DNA of 64,000 nucleotides from DAIOEK01 sp963721445 (GTDB lineage Bacteria > Chloroflexota > Anaerolineae > Anaerolineales > Anaerolineaceae): contig CAVRIZ010000008.1 of the NCBI GenBank assembly GCA_963721445.1, forward strand, positions 186,001 to 250,000, in the 5' to 3' direction. This document shows, piece by piece, positions 43,349 through 52,168 of the stretch (the stretch's first letter is position 1; each line of letters begins with the position of its first letter). The position numbers were made by a program, and so were the translations under genes. The notes below the pieces were generated by a model. The model did no database searches. It saw only the letters and a list, made by a program, of their open reading frames with translations, and was not told where the DNA came from.

Positions 43349-44485
43349 ATGAAACTTCACGAGTATCACTCCAAACAGATCTTCTCGCGTTTTGGAATCC
43401 CCATACCCAGGGGAAGGGTTGCACTAACAGCCAGCGAAGCCAGACAAGTAGCCGAAGAATTAGGAAGCAGAGTTGTAATCAAATCACAGGTATTGGTGGG
43501 GGGACGCGGAAAAGCCGGCGGCATCCGCGTCGCTAAGAATCCCAAAGAGGCGGAAGATCTGGCAACCGCTATTCTTGGAATGGAAATAAAAGGGTTACCG
43601 GTAAGAAAAGTCCTCGTTGATGAAGCAATCTCATTTGACCGTGAAATATATCTGGGAATTACGAATGATCGGAACCTGCACAGACCCGTGATGATCGCTT
43701 CTGCTGCGGGAGGAGTGGAAATTGAAGATATTGCCCGCTCTGACCCGGAGAAGATCGTCAAAGTTTGGATCAATCCCCTGCTCGGTCTGAAGGATTACCA
43801 AACCCGCGAAATTGCCAGCGGCATTGACCTTCCCCATATACATTGGAAATCATTCCTTGAAATTGCCCGCGGATTATGGTCTGCTTATCGCGATCTGGAT
43901 GCGTCTCTGGCTGAAATCAACCCATTGGTCTTAACCCCTGCCGGACAACTAATCGCTCTGGATGCAAAGATCACTCTCGATGATAGTGCCATGTATCGCC
44001 ACCCCGATTTGAACGAGCTTAGGGACCTCGATGTTGAAGATCCATCCGAGGTGGAAGCCAGAAAATACGGTCTTTCCTATGTGAAAATGGATGGAGAAAT
44101 TGGTTGTTTGGTCAATGGGGCTGGACTGGCTATGACCGTAATGGACATGACCAAGTTCTTTGGCGGATCTCCCGCAAATTTCCTGGATATCGGGGGCGGA
44201 GCCAGTGCGGAAAAAGTGTCGGCAGCCATGAAAATTATTTTAGCCGATCCAAATGTCAAAGTCGTGATGATCAATATCTTCGGAGGGATCACTCGTTGTG
44301 ATGAAGTAGCAAAAGGAGTGATTACAGTCATCAAAAACCACGAACGACCAATACCTGTTGTTGTAAGAATGATTGGGACTAATTCCAAAGATGGACTTGC
44401 TATCCTGGATGAGATCAAGCCACAAGTATTTGAATCCATGAGTGAAGCATCCAAAGCCGCGGTATCCCTGACGAAAGGATCATGA
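43349..44485 (+). CDS. sucC: Succinyl-CoA synthetase beta subunit
   Basis: ADP-forming succinyl-CoA ligase beta chain of the TCA cycle, giving substrate-level ATP. 378 residues: KLHEYHSKQIFSRFGIPIPRG at the start, ATP-grasp motifs (VVIKSQVLVGGRGKAGGIR), AEINPLVLTPAGQLIALDAKI, and the C-terminal LDIGGGASAEKVSAAMKI, INIFGGITRCDEVAKGV. GGGGAGAG precedes the ATG. sucD follows after 1 base. Confidence 0.95.
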   Translation: MKLHEYHSKQIFSRFGIPIPRGRVALTASEARQVAEELGSRVVIKSQVLVGGRGKAGGIRVAKNPKEAEDLATAILGMEIKGLPVRKVLVDEAISFDREIYLGITNDRNLHRPVMIASAAGGVEIEDIARSDPEKIVKVWINPLLGLKDYQTREIASGIDLPHIHWKSFLEIARGLWSAYRDLDASLAEINPLVLTPAGQLIALDAKITLDDSAMYRHPDLNELRDLDVEDPSEVEARKYGLSYVKMDGEIGCLVNGAGLAMTVMDMTKFFGGSPANFLDIGGGASAEKVSAAMKIILADPNVKVVMINIFGGITRCDEVAKGVITVIKNHERPIPVVVRMIGTNSKDGLAILDEIKPQVFESMSEASKAAVSLTKGS

Positions 44486-44486
44486 A

Positions 44487-45347
44487 ATGAGCATCCTTAT
44501 CGATAAAAACACCCAAATCATCGTCCAAGGGATAACTGGTAATGAAGGATTATTCCATACCTTGCAGATGGTGAAATATGGATCAAATGTCGTCGCTGGT
44601 GTATCCCCCGGCAAGGGAGGAGAGTGGGTCCTTGACGGAAAAATCCCAGTTTTTGATTCAGTAAAATTGGCGATGGAAGCTACAGGCGCGAATGCCTCAG
44701 TTGTATTCGTCCCAGCCCGTTACGCATCAGATGCCCTCTTCGAAGCCATCGACGTTGGACTTGAATTGATCATCTGTATCACCGAAGGGATTCCTGTCCA
44801 GGATATGATGAAAGTGACCACCTTTGGAGAACAGCATCACACTACGATCATCGGTCCGAATTGTCCCGGCGTATTAACACCCGGTGAGTGTAAAGCGGGG
44901 ATCATCCCGGGCAATATTGCCATTCCGGGGAATATTGGGGTTGTAAGTCGATCGGGAACGTTAACCTATGAAATCCTTTATTCCTTAAAACAACATCACC
45001 TGGGCGCATCCTCCTGTGTTGGCATCGGGGGTGATCCGGTGGTCGGCACCAGTTTTATCGATATACTCGCCCTTTTTGAAGCAGATCCTTACACAGAGAA
45101 AATCATCATGGTCGGGGAGATTGGTGGAACGGATGAGGAAAAAGCTGCCGAATATATTTCCAATGAAATAACAAAACCTGTGATCGCTTTCATTTCCGGT
45201 CAAAGCGCCCCAGCCGGGAAGAGAATGGGACATGCAGGCGCGATAATCGACGGAGCCACAGGTTCTGCATTAAGTAAAATGATAGCGCTGGAGACAGCAG
45301 GTGTAAAAATTGCTCACCAACCGGAGGAGATTATCGATCTCCTCTAG
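44487..45347 (+). CDS. sucD: Succinyl-CoA synthetase alpha subunit
   Basis: CoA-binding and phosphohistidine-carrying subunit. 286 residues: IIVQGITGNEGLFHT, VAGVSPGKGG, IGPNCPGVLTPGECKAGIIPG, GVVSRSGTLTYE, GIGGDPVVGTSFIDIL, and the active-site His in KRMGHAGAIIDG. Forms the enzyme with SucC. Confidence 0.95.
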   Translation: MSILIDKNTQIIVQGITGNEGLFHTLQMVKYGSNVVAGVSPGKGGEWVLDGKIPVFDSVKLAMEATGANASVVFVPARYASDALFEAIDVGLELIICITEGIPVQDMMKVTTFGEQHHTTIIGPNCPGVLTPGECKAGIIPGNIAIPGNIGVVSRSGTLTYEILYSLKQHHLGASSCVGIGGDPVVGTSFIDILALFEADPYTEKIIMVGEIGGTDEEKAAEYISNEITKPVIAFISGQSAPAGKRMGHAGAIIDGATGSALSKMIALETAGVKIAHQPEEIIDLL

Positions 45348-45359
45348 AATACAACAAAA

Positions 45360-45380
45360 GGCGCAAGACATGCTTGCGCC
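45360..45380 (-). terminator. Terminator between sucD and acpP
   Basis: 8-bp stem GGCGCAAG / CTTGCGCC with a 5-base loop; minus strand continues TTTTGTTGT, so it best serves acpP but may act both ways. Confidence 0.75.
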
Positions 45381-45404
45381 CTGTTGATTAATTTACGTTG
45401 GTAA

Positions 45405-45641
45405 TTATTTTTTATGGCTGTCAGCGTAAGAAACGACATCTGCAACGGTCTTAATATTCCGTGCATCTTCATCGCTGATATTGAGATTGAATTTCTCGCA
45501 AAATCCATCAATCAGGAAAAATTGATCCATTGAATCAGCCTTGAGGTCTTCAATAAAACGTGTTTCCAGGGAGATATTGGCAGTGTCCATTTTCATGACT
45601 TCCGCAATAACTTCCTTTACACCATCCAAAGTCTCTGCCAT
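45405..45641 (-). CDS. acpP: Acyl carrier protein
   Basis: 78 residues. Carries acyl chains on phosphopantetheine attached to Ser in DLKADSMDQFFLI; the usual Leu after the Asp-Ser is Met here. The four-helix pattern is intact (VKEVIAEVMKM, ISDEDARNIKTVADVVSYA). Stands alone, without fab genes nearby. GGAGG precedes the ATG; the promoter lies at 45679-45706. Confidence 0.92.
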   Translation of the reverse strand: MAETLDGVKEVIAEVMKMDTANISLETRFIEDLKADSMDQFFLIDGFCEKFNLNISDEDARNIKTVADVVSYADSHKK

Positions 45642-45678
45642 TCGAATCCTCCAATAGTCTATTTGTACTACTTAGTGA

Positions 45679-45706
45679 ATTGTATCTTTCATCAGCCGCC
45701 TGTCAA
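45679..45706 (-). promoter_or_regulatory. Promoter of acpP
   Basis: Minus strand TTGACA (45706-45701) and TACAAT (45684-45679), spacer 16 bases. Confidence 0.7.
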
Positions 45707-45735
45707 GGAAACCCAATAAAACTATATCTTCCAAA

Positions 45736-45764
45736 TTGACAGGTCAGATGACCTTGATTATAGT
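45736..45764 (+). promoter_or_regulatory. Promoter of fni and the polyprenyl synthase gene
   Basis: TTGACA (45736-45741) and TATAGT (45759-45764), spacer 17 bases; GAAGGA precedes the start codon at 45785. Confidence 0.7.
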
Positions 45765-45784
45765 ACTATGTGAAGGAACACCGA

Positions 45785-46819
45785 ATGCCCATGAAAGATA
45801 CAAAAATCTCCGCCCGCAAACAGGATCATATTCAGATCAACCTGGATAAGGATGTTCAATCCGGAATAACTACCGGATTGGAAAATTATCGGTTTACACA
45901 TAGCGCACTCCCAGAGCTCGACCTGAAGGAAATCAACACATCGACCACTTTCCTCGGGATCCACATGCGTTCCCCTTTATTCCTTTCAAGCATGACAGGT
46001 GGAACACCCGATGCGGGATTTATTAATCAGAACCTGGCAACCGCCGCAGAAAATTGTGGAATTGCCATGGGGGTAGGATCCCAACGGGCTGCTCTGGATG
46101 ATTCCCGACAGAGAAGCAGTTTCGAGGTACGGAAATTCGCTCCATCGATACTAATCATGGCAAATATTGGCGCTATTCAATTAAACAATGGGTACGGGTT
46201 GGATGAATGCCGTAAGGCAGTGGAAATGATCCAGGCAAATGCCCTGATCCTGCACCTAAACCCTCTCCAGGAGGCGCTCCAACCCGAAGGAAGTGGTGAT
46301 TGGAAAGGATTGACCACAAAAATTGAGAAGCTCGTTCACAAGATCGGCGTCCCGGTAATTATTAAGGAAGTCGGTTGGGGAATTTCCGGAGAATTAGCTC
46401 ATACCTTTGAGCAGATGGGAGTGGCAGCGATTGATGTGGCAGGCGCGGGTGGCACATCCTGGTCTCAGGTTGAAATGTATCGCATGAAGGATGAGGGCGA
46501 AAAGACGATCGCCTCCACTTTTCTCAACTGGGGAATACCCACAGCAGAGGCGATCATCCAGGTAAAAGCAGCCGCTCCAAAAACAATTCTCTTTGCGAGC
46601 GGTGGAATAAAAAACGGTTTAGATGTCGCAAAATGTATCGGATTGGGTGCATCGCAAGTCGGAATTGCCGGCAGGATATTGAAAGCGGCAACAATCTCCG
46701 TTGAGAATACCATTGCAACCATCGAACAAATTAATAAAGAACTGTCAATCTCCATGTTCGCTGCTGGGATAGATTCCCTTGATTCGTTGAAGAATACCCC
46801 GAAATTGGTCCGTTTATGA
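45785..46819 (+). CDS. fni: Type 2 isopentenyl-diphosphate delta-isomerase (FMN)
   Basis: Interconverts IPP and DMAPP with FMN and NADPH. About 344 residues: RKQDHIQINLDKDVQ, LFLSSMTGGTPDAGFINQNLA, MGVGSQRAAL, ALILHLNPLQEALQPEGSGDW, VIIKEVGWGIS, DVAGAGGTSWSQVE, FASGGIKNGLDVAK. A GTG at 45770 is in frame, but ATG 45785 has the better spaced ribosome binding site. Overlaps the polyprenyl synthase gene, so both serve isoprenoid synthesis. Confidence 0.95.
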   Translation: MPMKDTKISARKQDHIQINLDKDVQSGITTGLENYRFTHSALPELDLKEINTSTTFLGIHMRSPLFLSSMTGGTPDAGFINQNLATAAENCGIAMGVGSQRAALDDSRQRSSFEVRKFAPSILIMANIGAIQLNNGYGLDECRKAVEMIQANALILHLNPLQEALQPEGSGDWKGLTTKIEKLVHKIGVPVIIKEVGWGISGELAHTFEQMGVAAIDVAGAGGTSWSQVEMYRMKDEGEKTIASTFLNWGIPTAEAIIQVKAAAPKTILFASGGIKNGLDVAKCIGLGASQVGIAGRILKAATISVENTIATIEQINKELSISMFAAGIDSLDSLKNTPKLVRL

Positions 46820-47829
46820 TGAATCCCTTTGAAGAATACCCCATCATTGGCGAGATGAGGTCAGCAATAGAAGAAGACCTCAGGTCGACGATCAATTTAT
46901 CGTTTTCTGATACCTACTATGAATTACGGGATATGCTCTCTTACCACATGGGGTGGATGGATGATTTTGCTCAGGGTAAACGCATTCGCCCAATCTTGTT
47001 GCTTTTGATCACCCAGGCACTCGATATGGAATGGAAAAATACGATCCCGGCTGCCTCGGCAATCGAATTGATCCATAATTTCTCCTTGATTCATGATGAC
47101 ATCCAGGACCACAGTGAAATCAGGCATGGTCGCCCAACTTTGTGGAAAACCGTGGGTGTTGCGCAGGCGATCAATGCAGGGGATGCCCTGTTTACCATTG
47201 GCCTTAAGAAAGTCTGGGACCTCCAAAAAGGGTTCAACCTTGATTTGGTGTCTCGCATTTCATTGATCCTGAATCAAACCTGTCTTCGACTTACCCAGGG
47301 ACAATACTTGGATATCAGTTTTGAGGGCAGAAGTCAGATATCTGACCGAGACTACCTCGAGATGATCGCCGGAAAAACCACAGCCTTGCTCTCGACTTGC
47401 ACTCAGATTGGCGCAATGGTAGCCGGAACTTCATCTGGGGTGGTATTATCGGCCGTTGAATATGGGCGTAACCTGGGAATGGCTTTCCAGATCGTGGACG
47501 ATTATCTCGGAATCTGGGGGGATCCAGGTGTGATCGGAAAATCCGCTGCCATTGACCTGGTGAACCGAAAAAAAACATACCCGGTTTTACTGGGATTAGC
47601 ATCGGAGAATCGCTTTTCCAAACGTTGGAATGCAGGTCCAATCTCGGAAGCAGAAGCACCAATTGTCGCAAAACTGCTGGAAGAAACTGGCTCGAAATCT
47701 GTGACCATCCAGAAAGCAGATGAGTACACCCAAAAAGCGCTTGCAAATTTATCAGACCTCAGCTCAAATGCCAGATCACGACAAGTATTGGAAGATCTCA
47801 CTATCTGGCTGTTGAAACGGGATCTATAA
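46816..47829 (+). CDS. Polyprenyl (geranylgeranyl/farnesyl) diphosphate synthase
   Basis: Condenses IPP with allylic diphosphates. 337 residues: GKRIRPILLLLI, first Asp-rich motif LIHDDIQDHSEIRHGRPT, GQYLDISFE, second Asp-rich motif FQIVDDYLGIWGD. Between the IPP isomerase and the tRNA. Product length cannot be set from sequence; residues before the first motif (NFSL) suggest C15-C20 or longer. It would supply quinone or undecaprenyl precursors. Confidence 0.92.
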   Translation: MMNPFEEYPIIGEMRSAIEEDLRSTINLSFSDTYYELRDMLSYHMGWMDDFAQGKRIRPILLLLITQALDMEWKNTIPAASAIELIHNFSLIHDDIQDHSEIRHGRPTLWKTVGVAQAINAGDALFTIGLKKVWDLQKGFNLDLVSRISLILNQTCLRLTQGQYLDISFEGRSQISDRDYLEMIAGKTTALLSTCTQIGAMVAGTSSGVVLSAVEYGRNLGMAFQIVDDYLGIWGDPGVIGKSAAIDLVNRKKTYPVLLGLASENRFSKRWNAGPISEAEAPIVAKLLEETGSKSVTIQKADEYTQKALANLSDLSSNARSRQVLEDLTIWLLKRDL

Positions 47830-47845
47830 GAAAGGGTAGCGCTCC

Positions 47846-47874
47846 TTGACAAGGATTCTGGCAATCCTTATAAT
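47846..47874 (+). promoter_or_regulatory. Promoter of tRNA-Gly
   Basis: TTGACA (47846-47851) and TATAAT (47869-47874), spacer 17 bases: full consensus, with the tRNA starting 14 bases later. Confidence 0.85.
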
Positions 47875-47887
47875 GCTTCTACGTCAG

Positions 47888-47959
47888 GCGGGTGTCGCCA
47901 AGTGGTAAGGCAGTACCTTCCCAAGGTACCATTCGTGAGTTCGAATCTCATCACCCGCT
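47888..47959 (+). tRNA. tRNA-Gly (anticodon CCC)
   Basis: Folds as a complete cloverleaf: acceptor GCGGGTG / CACCCGC, D arm with GCC / GGC, anticodon stem GTACC / GGTAC with loop TTCCCAA (anticodon CCC), T arm GTGAG - TTCGAAT - CTCAT, discriminator T. CCA is not encoded. Discriminator U73 fits glycine. Confidence 0.93.
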
Positions 47960-47980
47960 CTTCCCAATCTCTTAACCGAC

Positions 47981-48105
47981 ATTCGTGATCCCCCCGATGG
48001 GGGCAATGTTCGAATCTCATCACCCGCTCTTTCCAGCAAGGAATCAAGTAAGATCCTACATTCGTGAGCCCCCGGAAGGGGACGGTGTTCAAATCTCATC
48101 ACCCG
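47981..48105 (+). repeat. Two extra copies of the tRNA-Gly 3' end
   Basis: After the tRNA, its tail recurs at 47981-48027 and 48060-48105. Each copy reads ATTCGTGA, then a 20-base insert that folds as a C5/G4-5 hairpin, then TTCGAATCTCATCACCCG (TTCAAATCTC in the last). The first copy continues CGCTCTT as after the true tRNA. No acceptor 5' half, D arm or anticodon arm is present, so these are not tRNA genes. Confidence 0.85.
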
Positions 48106-48225
48106 TAGTAACTATCAAACTCCGATCAGGTTTACGATTCAATCATTCTGCATGGAACATATTTCCTTGCTTGAATCAGGTAGAATATTAATTAGAATTC
48201 TATTCATGATAGGAGGGTTTCTAAC

Positions 48226-48888
48226 ATGTTGGTTGAAGAAAGAATGTCTCGACCAGTTCTAACGATCACAAAAGATGTCCCGGTCCAGGATGCGCTGGCA
48301 ATGATGCGGAAAGACCACGTCCGCCGTTACCCGGTAGTGGACGGGCAGGGCAACCTGATTGGCATCGTGACCGACACCGATCTACTCAATGCGTCACCAT
48401 CAGACGCTACTACACTGAGCGTCTGGGAGATCAATTACCTGCTGACAAAAATCACTGTCGAGCGGGTCATGACAAAAAAAGTGGTCAGTGTTGCCGAAGA
48501 TTCCACGATCGAAGAGGCTGCCAGTCTGATGGCAAACTCTAAAGTAGGAGGGTTACCCGTCCTACGAGACAACAAATTAGTGGGTATCATCACCGAAACT
48601 GATCTATTCCGTATCTTCCTCGAAATGCTCGGCGCTCGCTGCGCCGGAGTCCGCATCACCGTGGAAGTGGACGATGTTGCCGGGAAGATTCACGATATTA
48701 CCGGTGTGATCAGTCAATTAGGCGGGAATATCCACGGATTGGGCGCCATCCAGGGTAGTTCCACCGGGAAAACTGACCTCACTTTGAAGGTCAGCGGTGT
48801 GGATCAGGCCGTGTTGGAGAAAGCGTTACTTCCAGCTGTCGACAAAATCCTGAACATCCGGATGGAAAAAGGAACCGGCTGCCAGTAA
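48226..48888 (+). CDS. Tandem CBS domain protein with C-terminal ACT-like domain (AcuB-like)
   Basis: 220 residues. Two CBS domains form a Bateman module (MSRPVLTITKDVPVQDALAMM to VTDTDLLN; VMTKKVVSVAEDSTIEEAASLM to ITETDLFRIF) that would bind adenine nucleotides, followed by an ACT-like domain of about 75 residues (RITVEVDDVAGKIHDITGVISQLGGNI). The layout matches AcuB-type proteins linked to acetoin or acetate metabolism, but no acu genes are here. A sensor role is likely; the target is unknown. AGGAGG precedes the ATG. Confidence 0.87.
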   Translation: MLVEERMSRPVLTITKDVPVQDALAMMRKDHVRRYPVVDGQGNLIGIVTDTDLLNASPSDATTLSVWEINYLLTKITVERVMTKKVVSVAEDSTIEEAASLMANSKVGGLPVLRDNKLVGIITETDLFRIFLEMLGARCAGVRITVEVDDVAGKIHDITGVISQLGGNIHGLGAIQGSSTGKTDLTLKVSGVDQAVLEKALLPAVDKILNIRMEKGTGCQ

Positions 48889-48916
48889 ATCTATATTATT
48901 CAATCCCACAATTATT

Positions 48917-48947
48917 ATCACCCGGCTTCCTGGTCGGGTGATTTTTG
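48917..48947 (+). terminator. Terminator after the CBS-ACT gene
   Basis: 8-bp stem ATCACCCG / CGGGTGAT with a 10-base loop, followed by TTTTTG; the -35 of the next promoter begins right behind it. Confidence 0.8.
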
Positions 48948-48976
48948 TTGACATTTCGTCTACCTCCATCTACACT
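48948..48976 (+). promoter_or_regulatory. Promoter of yifB/comM; predicted leaderless start
   Basis: TTGACA (48948-48953) and TACACT (48971-48976), spacer 17 bases. The ATG at 48983 lies 7 bases after the -10, so transcription should start at or next to the start codon; no ribosome binding site is visible. Confidence 0.7.
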
Positions 48977-48982
48977 AGACCC

Positions 48983-50503
48983 ATGTTAGCCAGGGTCTTT
49001 TCATGCGCAGTGATTGGTTTGGAGGGGGTCATCGTCGAAGTTGAGGTTGACACGAGTGGTGGTCAACCTGCCGTTGTGATCGTTGGATTACCAGACGCAG
49101 CCGTTCAGGAAAGCCGGGAACGGGTCCATTCCGCTATCAAAAATGCCGGGTATCCCTTTCCCCGCCGGCGTGTCACCGTTAACCTGGCGCCCGCCTCCGT
49201 CCGAAAGGAAGGACCAGCTTACGATTTACCCATTGCGCTCGGGATTCTCGTCGCGAGTGAGTTGATCGATCAGGAATCGCTGAATGGCACGCTGGTTCTC
49301 GGCGAGCTTTCACTCGATGGAACGGTTCGGCATGTTCGCGGTATACTCCCCATGACAGCTGTTGCCCGTCGTGAAGGATACAAACGGGTGATCGTTCCCG
49401 CAGAAGACGCTCCGGAAGCAGCATTGATACCCGACATTGAGGTTATTCCTGTTCACGACCTCCGTGAATTGACCCTCCATTTAAATGATGCACAGCCGAT
49501 TGCTCCTCTCCCTCCCCTTGATCCGGATGAGGTAGAGATCATCGTTCAGACGGATTTTCGCGAGATCAAAGGGCAGGAGCATGTCAAACGGGCGATGGAA
49601 GTCGCGGCCGCCGGGGGTCACAATATGCTTATGGTCGGTCCTCCCGGAGTGGGTAAGACACTTCTCGCCCGCGCGATGCCGGCCATCCTACCAAAAATGA
49701 CCATTGAAGAAGCCCTGGATGTGACCCAGATCTATTCCATCGCAGACCAGCTTCCGCCGGGGATCCCGTTGATCCGAAACCGTCCTTTCCGGTCCCCGCA
49801 CCACACCATCTCGCATGCAGGGTTGGTGGGTGGTGGGAACATCCCACACCCGGGAGAAATTTCCCTTGCCCATAGAGGTGTGCTTTTCCTGGATGAGCTG
49901 CCCGAATTCGGATCGCGTGTCTTGGAAGTGCTGCGGCAACCGATTGAAGATAAAGTGGTCACGATCAGCCGCGCCCAGGGGACGCTTACCTTTCCGGCGA
50001 ACTTTCAACTTATCACCGCGATGAATCCCTGCCCGTGTGGGTATTTTGGCGATCCGGTCAAACCGTGCACCTGCGCCAGTTCCACCGTAACCAAGTATCA
50101 AAAGCGAATTTCCGGTCCGCTTCTGGATCGGATCGATATTCACATCAATGTGCCCCGGATCGAATTTGAAAAGATGAATGATAACCGGGTCGGTAAATCT
50201 TCTGCAGACATCCAAGCCCGGGTGGAGCAGGCGCGCCAGGTCCAGCGACAGCGATTCACCGGAACAACTATCGCCTCCAATAGTGAGATGCGTCCTGCCG
50301 AGATCCGCAAGTATTGTGAACTGGACGAAACCAGCCGCAACCTGATGAAAGCCGCCACCAATCAAATGCAATTATCCGCCCGTTCCTATCATCGTATATT
50401 GAAACTTGCTCGAACGATCTCAGACCTGGCGAGTTCGATAGTGATCACACCTGTCCACCTTGCAGAAGCCATTCAATATCGCCCAAGGATGAGTGATGCC
50501 TGA
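48983..50503 (+). CDS. comM: YifB/ComM-family Mg chelatase-like AAA+ ATPase
   Basis: About 506 residues. N-terminal Lon-like (ChlI) domain (GQPAVVIVGLPDAAVQESRERVHSAIKNAG, RRRVTVNLAPASVRKEGPAYDLPIALGIL), then the Mg-chelatase AAA+ domain with Walker A MVGPPGVGKTLLARAMP, RPFRSPHHTISHAGLVGGG, Walker B GVLFLDELPEF, a Cys cluster NPCPCGYFGD and the C-terminal lid. ComM is a branch-migration helicase that helps integrate DNA in natural transformation; whether this organism transforms is not known, although comF is also present. Confidence 0.92.
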   Translation: MLARVFSCAVIGLEGVIVEVEVDTSGGQPAVVIVGLPDAAVQESRERVHSAIKNAGYPFPRRRVTVNLAPASVRKEGPAYDLPIALGILVASELIDQESLNGTLVLGELSLDGTVRHVRGILPMTAVARREGYKRVIVPAEDAPEAALIPDIEVIPVHDLRELTLHLNDAQPIAPLPPLDPDEVEIIVQTDFREIKGQEHVKRAMEVAAAGGHNMLMVGPPGVGKTLLARAMPAILPKMTIEEALDVTQIYSIADQLPPGIPLIRNRPFRSPHHTISHAGLVGGGNIPHPGEISLAHRGVLFLDELPEFGSRVLEVLRQPIEDKVVTISRAQGTLTFPANFQLITAMNPCPCGYFGDPVKPCTCASSTVTKYQKRISGPLLDRIDIHINVPRIEFEKMNDNRVGKSSADIQARVEQARQVQRQRFTGTTIASNSEMRPAEIRKYCELDETSRNLMKAATNQMQLSARSYHRILKLARTISDLASSIVITPVHLAEAIQYRPRMSDA

Positions 50504-50553
50504 TCGGTTAATAAACCTCTTTGATTATTCGAGTAGCCGGTAGTATTTTGTAG

Positions 50554-51471
50554 ATGAATGATTCCATTCAACTCGTATGTCTGGGCCGATCAACGGTCGA
50601 TCTCCTCAACCTGGTGGATCATTTCCCAACTGGGGATGATTTGATCCGGGTAAAAGACAGCAGCATTCAAGGTGGTGGACCTGTCGCCACGGCGGCTGCT
50701 GCCGCATCCCGTTTGGGATTACGCTGTGCCATTTTGGACTGTATCGGGGACGACTGGCGGGCGAAGATCATTCGCGAGGAATTTGTAAAACAAAACGTTT
50801 GTACAGATTATCTGCAAACAGAACCAGGGTGCATATCAACTCAATCGGTCCTGCTCGTAGAATCCAATTCAGGTAAACGGGCGATCATCAACGCCAGAGG
50901 GAACACTCCTCCCCCCAAGATCACACCCGAAGTGATCACCCTGCTTGAGTCCTGTGCTATCCTCCACGTCACGGGCACCTATCCCGAAATTGTCCGCAAA
51001 GCGATCTCGATTGTCCATCAAGCTGGTGGAAAAGTAAGCTTTGATGGAGGAGCGGGGTTATTTCGAGAGGAAGACCGGGAAATCATCAAAGAAGTGGATT
51101 GGTGCATCTGCGCGGAAGAATACGCAAATCGATTTACCGGTTCAAATGACCTAAAATCAATGTTTACCTCCATCGCAGAAATGGGACCTGAAATTGTGGG
51201 CATCACTTCAGGAGCAGCCGGAAGTGATTGGCGGCAGAGTGATGGCCAAATCTTCCACCAAAAGGCATTTCCTGTTAGTAAAGTAATAGACACAACCGGG
51301 TGTGGAGACAGCTTTCACGGCGGGTTTATTTATGGCATGCTTAATGGATGCACAGTACAGGAAGCGGCCGAACTTGCTTCGGCTGTCGCAGCAATCAACG
51401 CCCAGACCCTTGGCGGACGGGCAGGTTTGCCGGGCATTAAAATGGTGCGTCAATTTATTCAATCTTTATGA
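50554..51471 (+). CDS. PfkB-family carbohydrate kinase
   Basis: 305-residue ribokinase-like kinase: LGRSTVDLLNLVDHFP, GGGPVATAAAAASRLG, and the anion hole/catalytic Asp motif VIDTTGCGDSFHGGFIYG. The family covers ribokinase, fructokinase, ketohexokinase and nucleoside kinases; the substrate cannot be told. TAGTAT lies 8 bases before the ATG, so this may be another leaderless start. Confidence 0.88.
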   Translation: MNDSIQLVCLGRSTVDLLNLVDHFPTGDDLIRVKDSSIQGGGPVATAAAAASRLGLRCAILDCIGDDWRAKIIREEFVKQNVCTDYLQTEPGCISTQSVLLVESNSGKRAIINARGNTPPPKITPEVITLLESCAILHVTGTYPEIVRKAISIVHQAGGKVSFDGGAGLFREEDREIIKEVDWCICAEEYANRFTGSNDLKSMFTSIAEMGPEIVGITSGAAGSDWRQSDGQIFHQKAFPVSKVIDTTGCGDSFHGGFIYGMLNGCTVQEAAELASAVAAINAQTLGGRAGLPGIKMVRQFIQSL

Positions 51472-51490
51472 AAACCAGTGTGATATTGGA

Positions 51491-51519
51491 TATAATCGGT
51501 TATGACATGTTGTCATAAC
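51491..51519 (+). promoter_or_regulatory. Promoter region with operator palindrome before the pentapeptide gene
   Basis: TATAAT (51491-51496) is followed at once by a perfect 9-bp inverted repeat GTTATGACA / TGTCATAAC with a 3-base centre (51499-51519), placed where transcription would begin. AGGAG precedes the ATG at 51546. The -35 is weak. Confidence 0.55.
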
Positions 51520-51545
51520 GATCCAGTTTCCGCGAGGAGAATCCT

Positions 51546-52051
51546 ATGGCTGAATTTTCCCGTTTTGAGATTTATATGATCTTAAATAGTACCGAAACCA
51601 CTCTGGCTCGGAAAAGTTGATCTAAGTGAGGCGGATTTGAGGGGGGGAAATTTCCATGGTGCAGTCTTGACTGGCGCGGATATGCATAAATGCCATCTGC
51701 AGGGAACAGACTTTGTCGGGGCAAACCTTGGAGGAGCGAATCTGCAGGATGCAATCCTGGTTGGCGCAGATCTGCGAAGAGCGTATCTTACGCGGTGCCG
51801 ATCTGCGACGGGCCGACCTTCGCGAGGTCAACCTGGCCGAGGCTGATCTGACCGACGCGAATTTATCCGAAACAAATTTACTGGACGCCAACATGGGCGC
51901 TGTAGATCTCACCAATGCCAACCTGACCAATGCCAATCTGACAGGAACCAATGCCCCTGATCACCTTATCCTGAGGGCTAAATCGTTAATCGGCACCGTG
52001 ATGCCCGACGGATCTGTAAATGAGCAGGTTGCCGGCGGAAAAGAAAGCTGA
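51546..52051 (+). pseudogene. Pentapeptide-repeat protein gene with two frameshifts
   Basis: Three frames join to a protein of about 168 residues: MAEFSRFEIYMILNSTETTLARK, then DLSEADLRGGNFHGAVLTG with repeats up to LRRAYL, then RGADLRRADLREVNLAEADL to the end. About 20 A(D/N)LXX repeats predict a right-handed quadrilateral beta helix. The first shift lies in 51612-51619 (frame 0 meets TGA), the second at CTTA 51787-51790. Both are one extra base. Function of such repeats varies (gyrase protection, scaffolds); no assignment is possible. Confidence 0.75.
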
Positions 52052-52168
52052 CAGGTCCTCAAAGATCATCCAATGCTGGTATCGTTCGATGCACATTATG
52101 GACGATACGATCACGGACCATCTGATTCCATCCACATATTTTCCAACCCATCCCCCATGTTGTGATTG

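Noticed and set aside
47868..48102. Minus-strand ORFs antisense to the tRNA and its tail copies
   Set aside because: They are reverse translations of the tRNA-Gly and its repeats; similar spurious ORFs arise from any tRNA.
47981..48105. Tandem tRNA genes or a short CRISPR-like array
   Set aside because: The copies lack D and anticodon arms, and there are only two irregularly spaced units with no spacers or cas genes.
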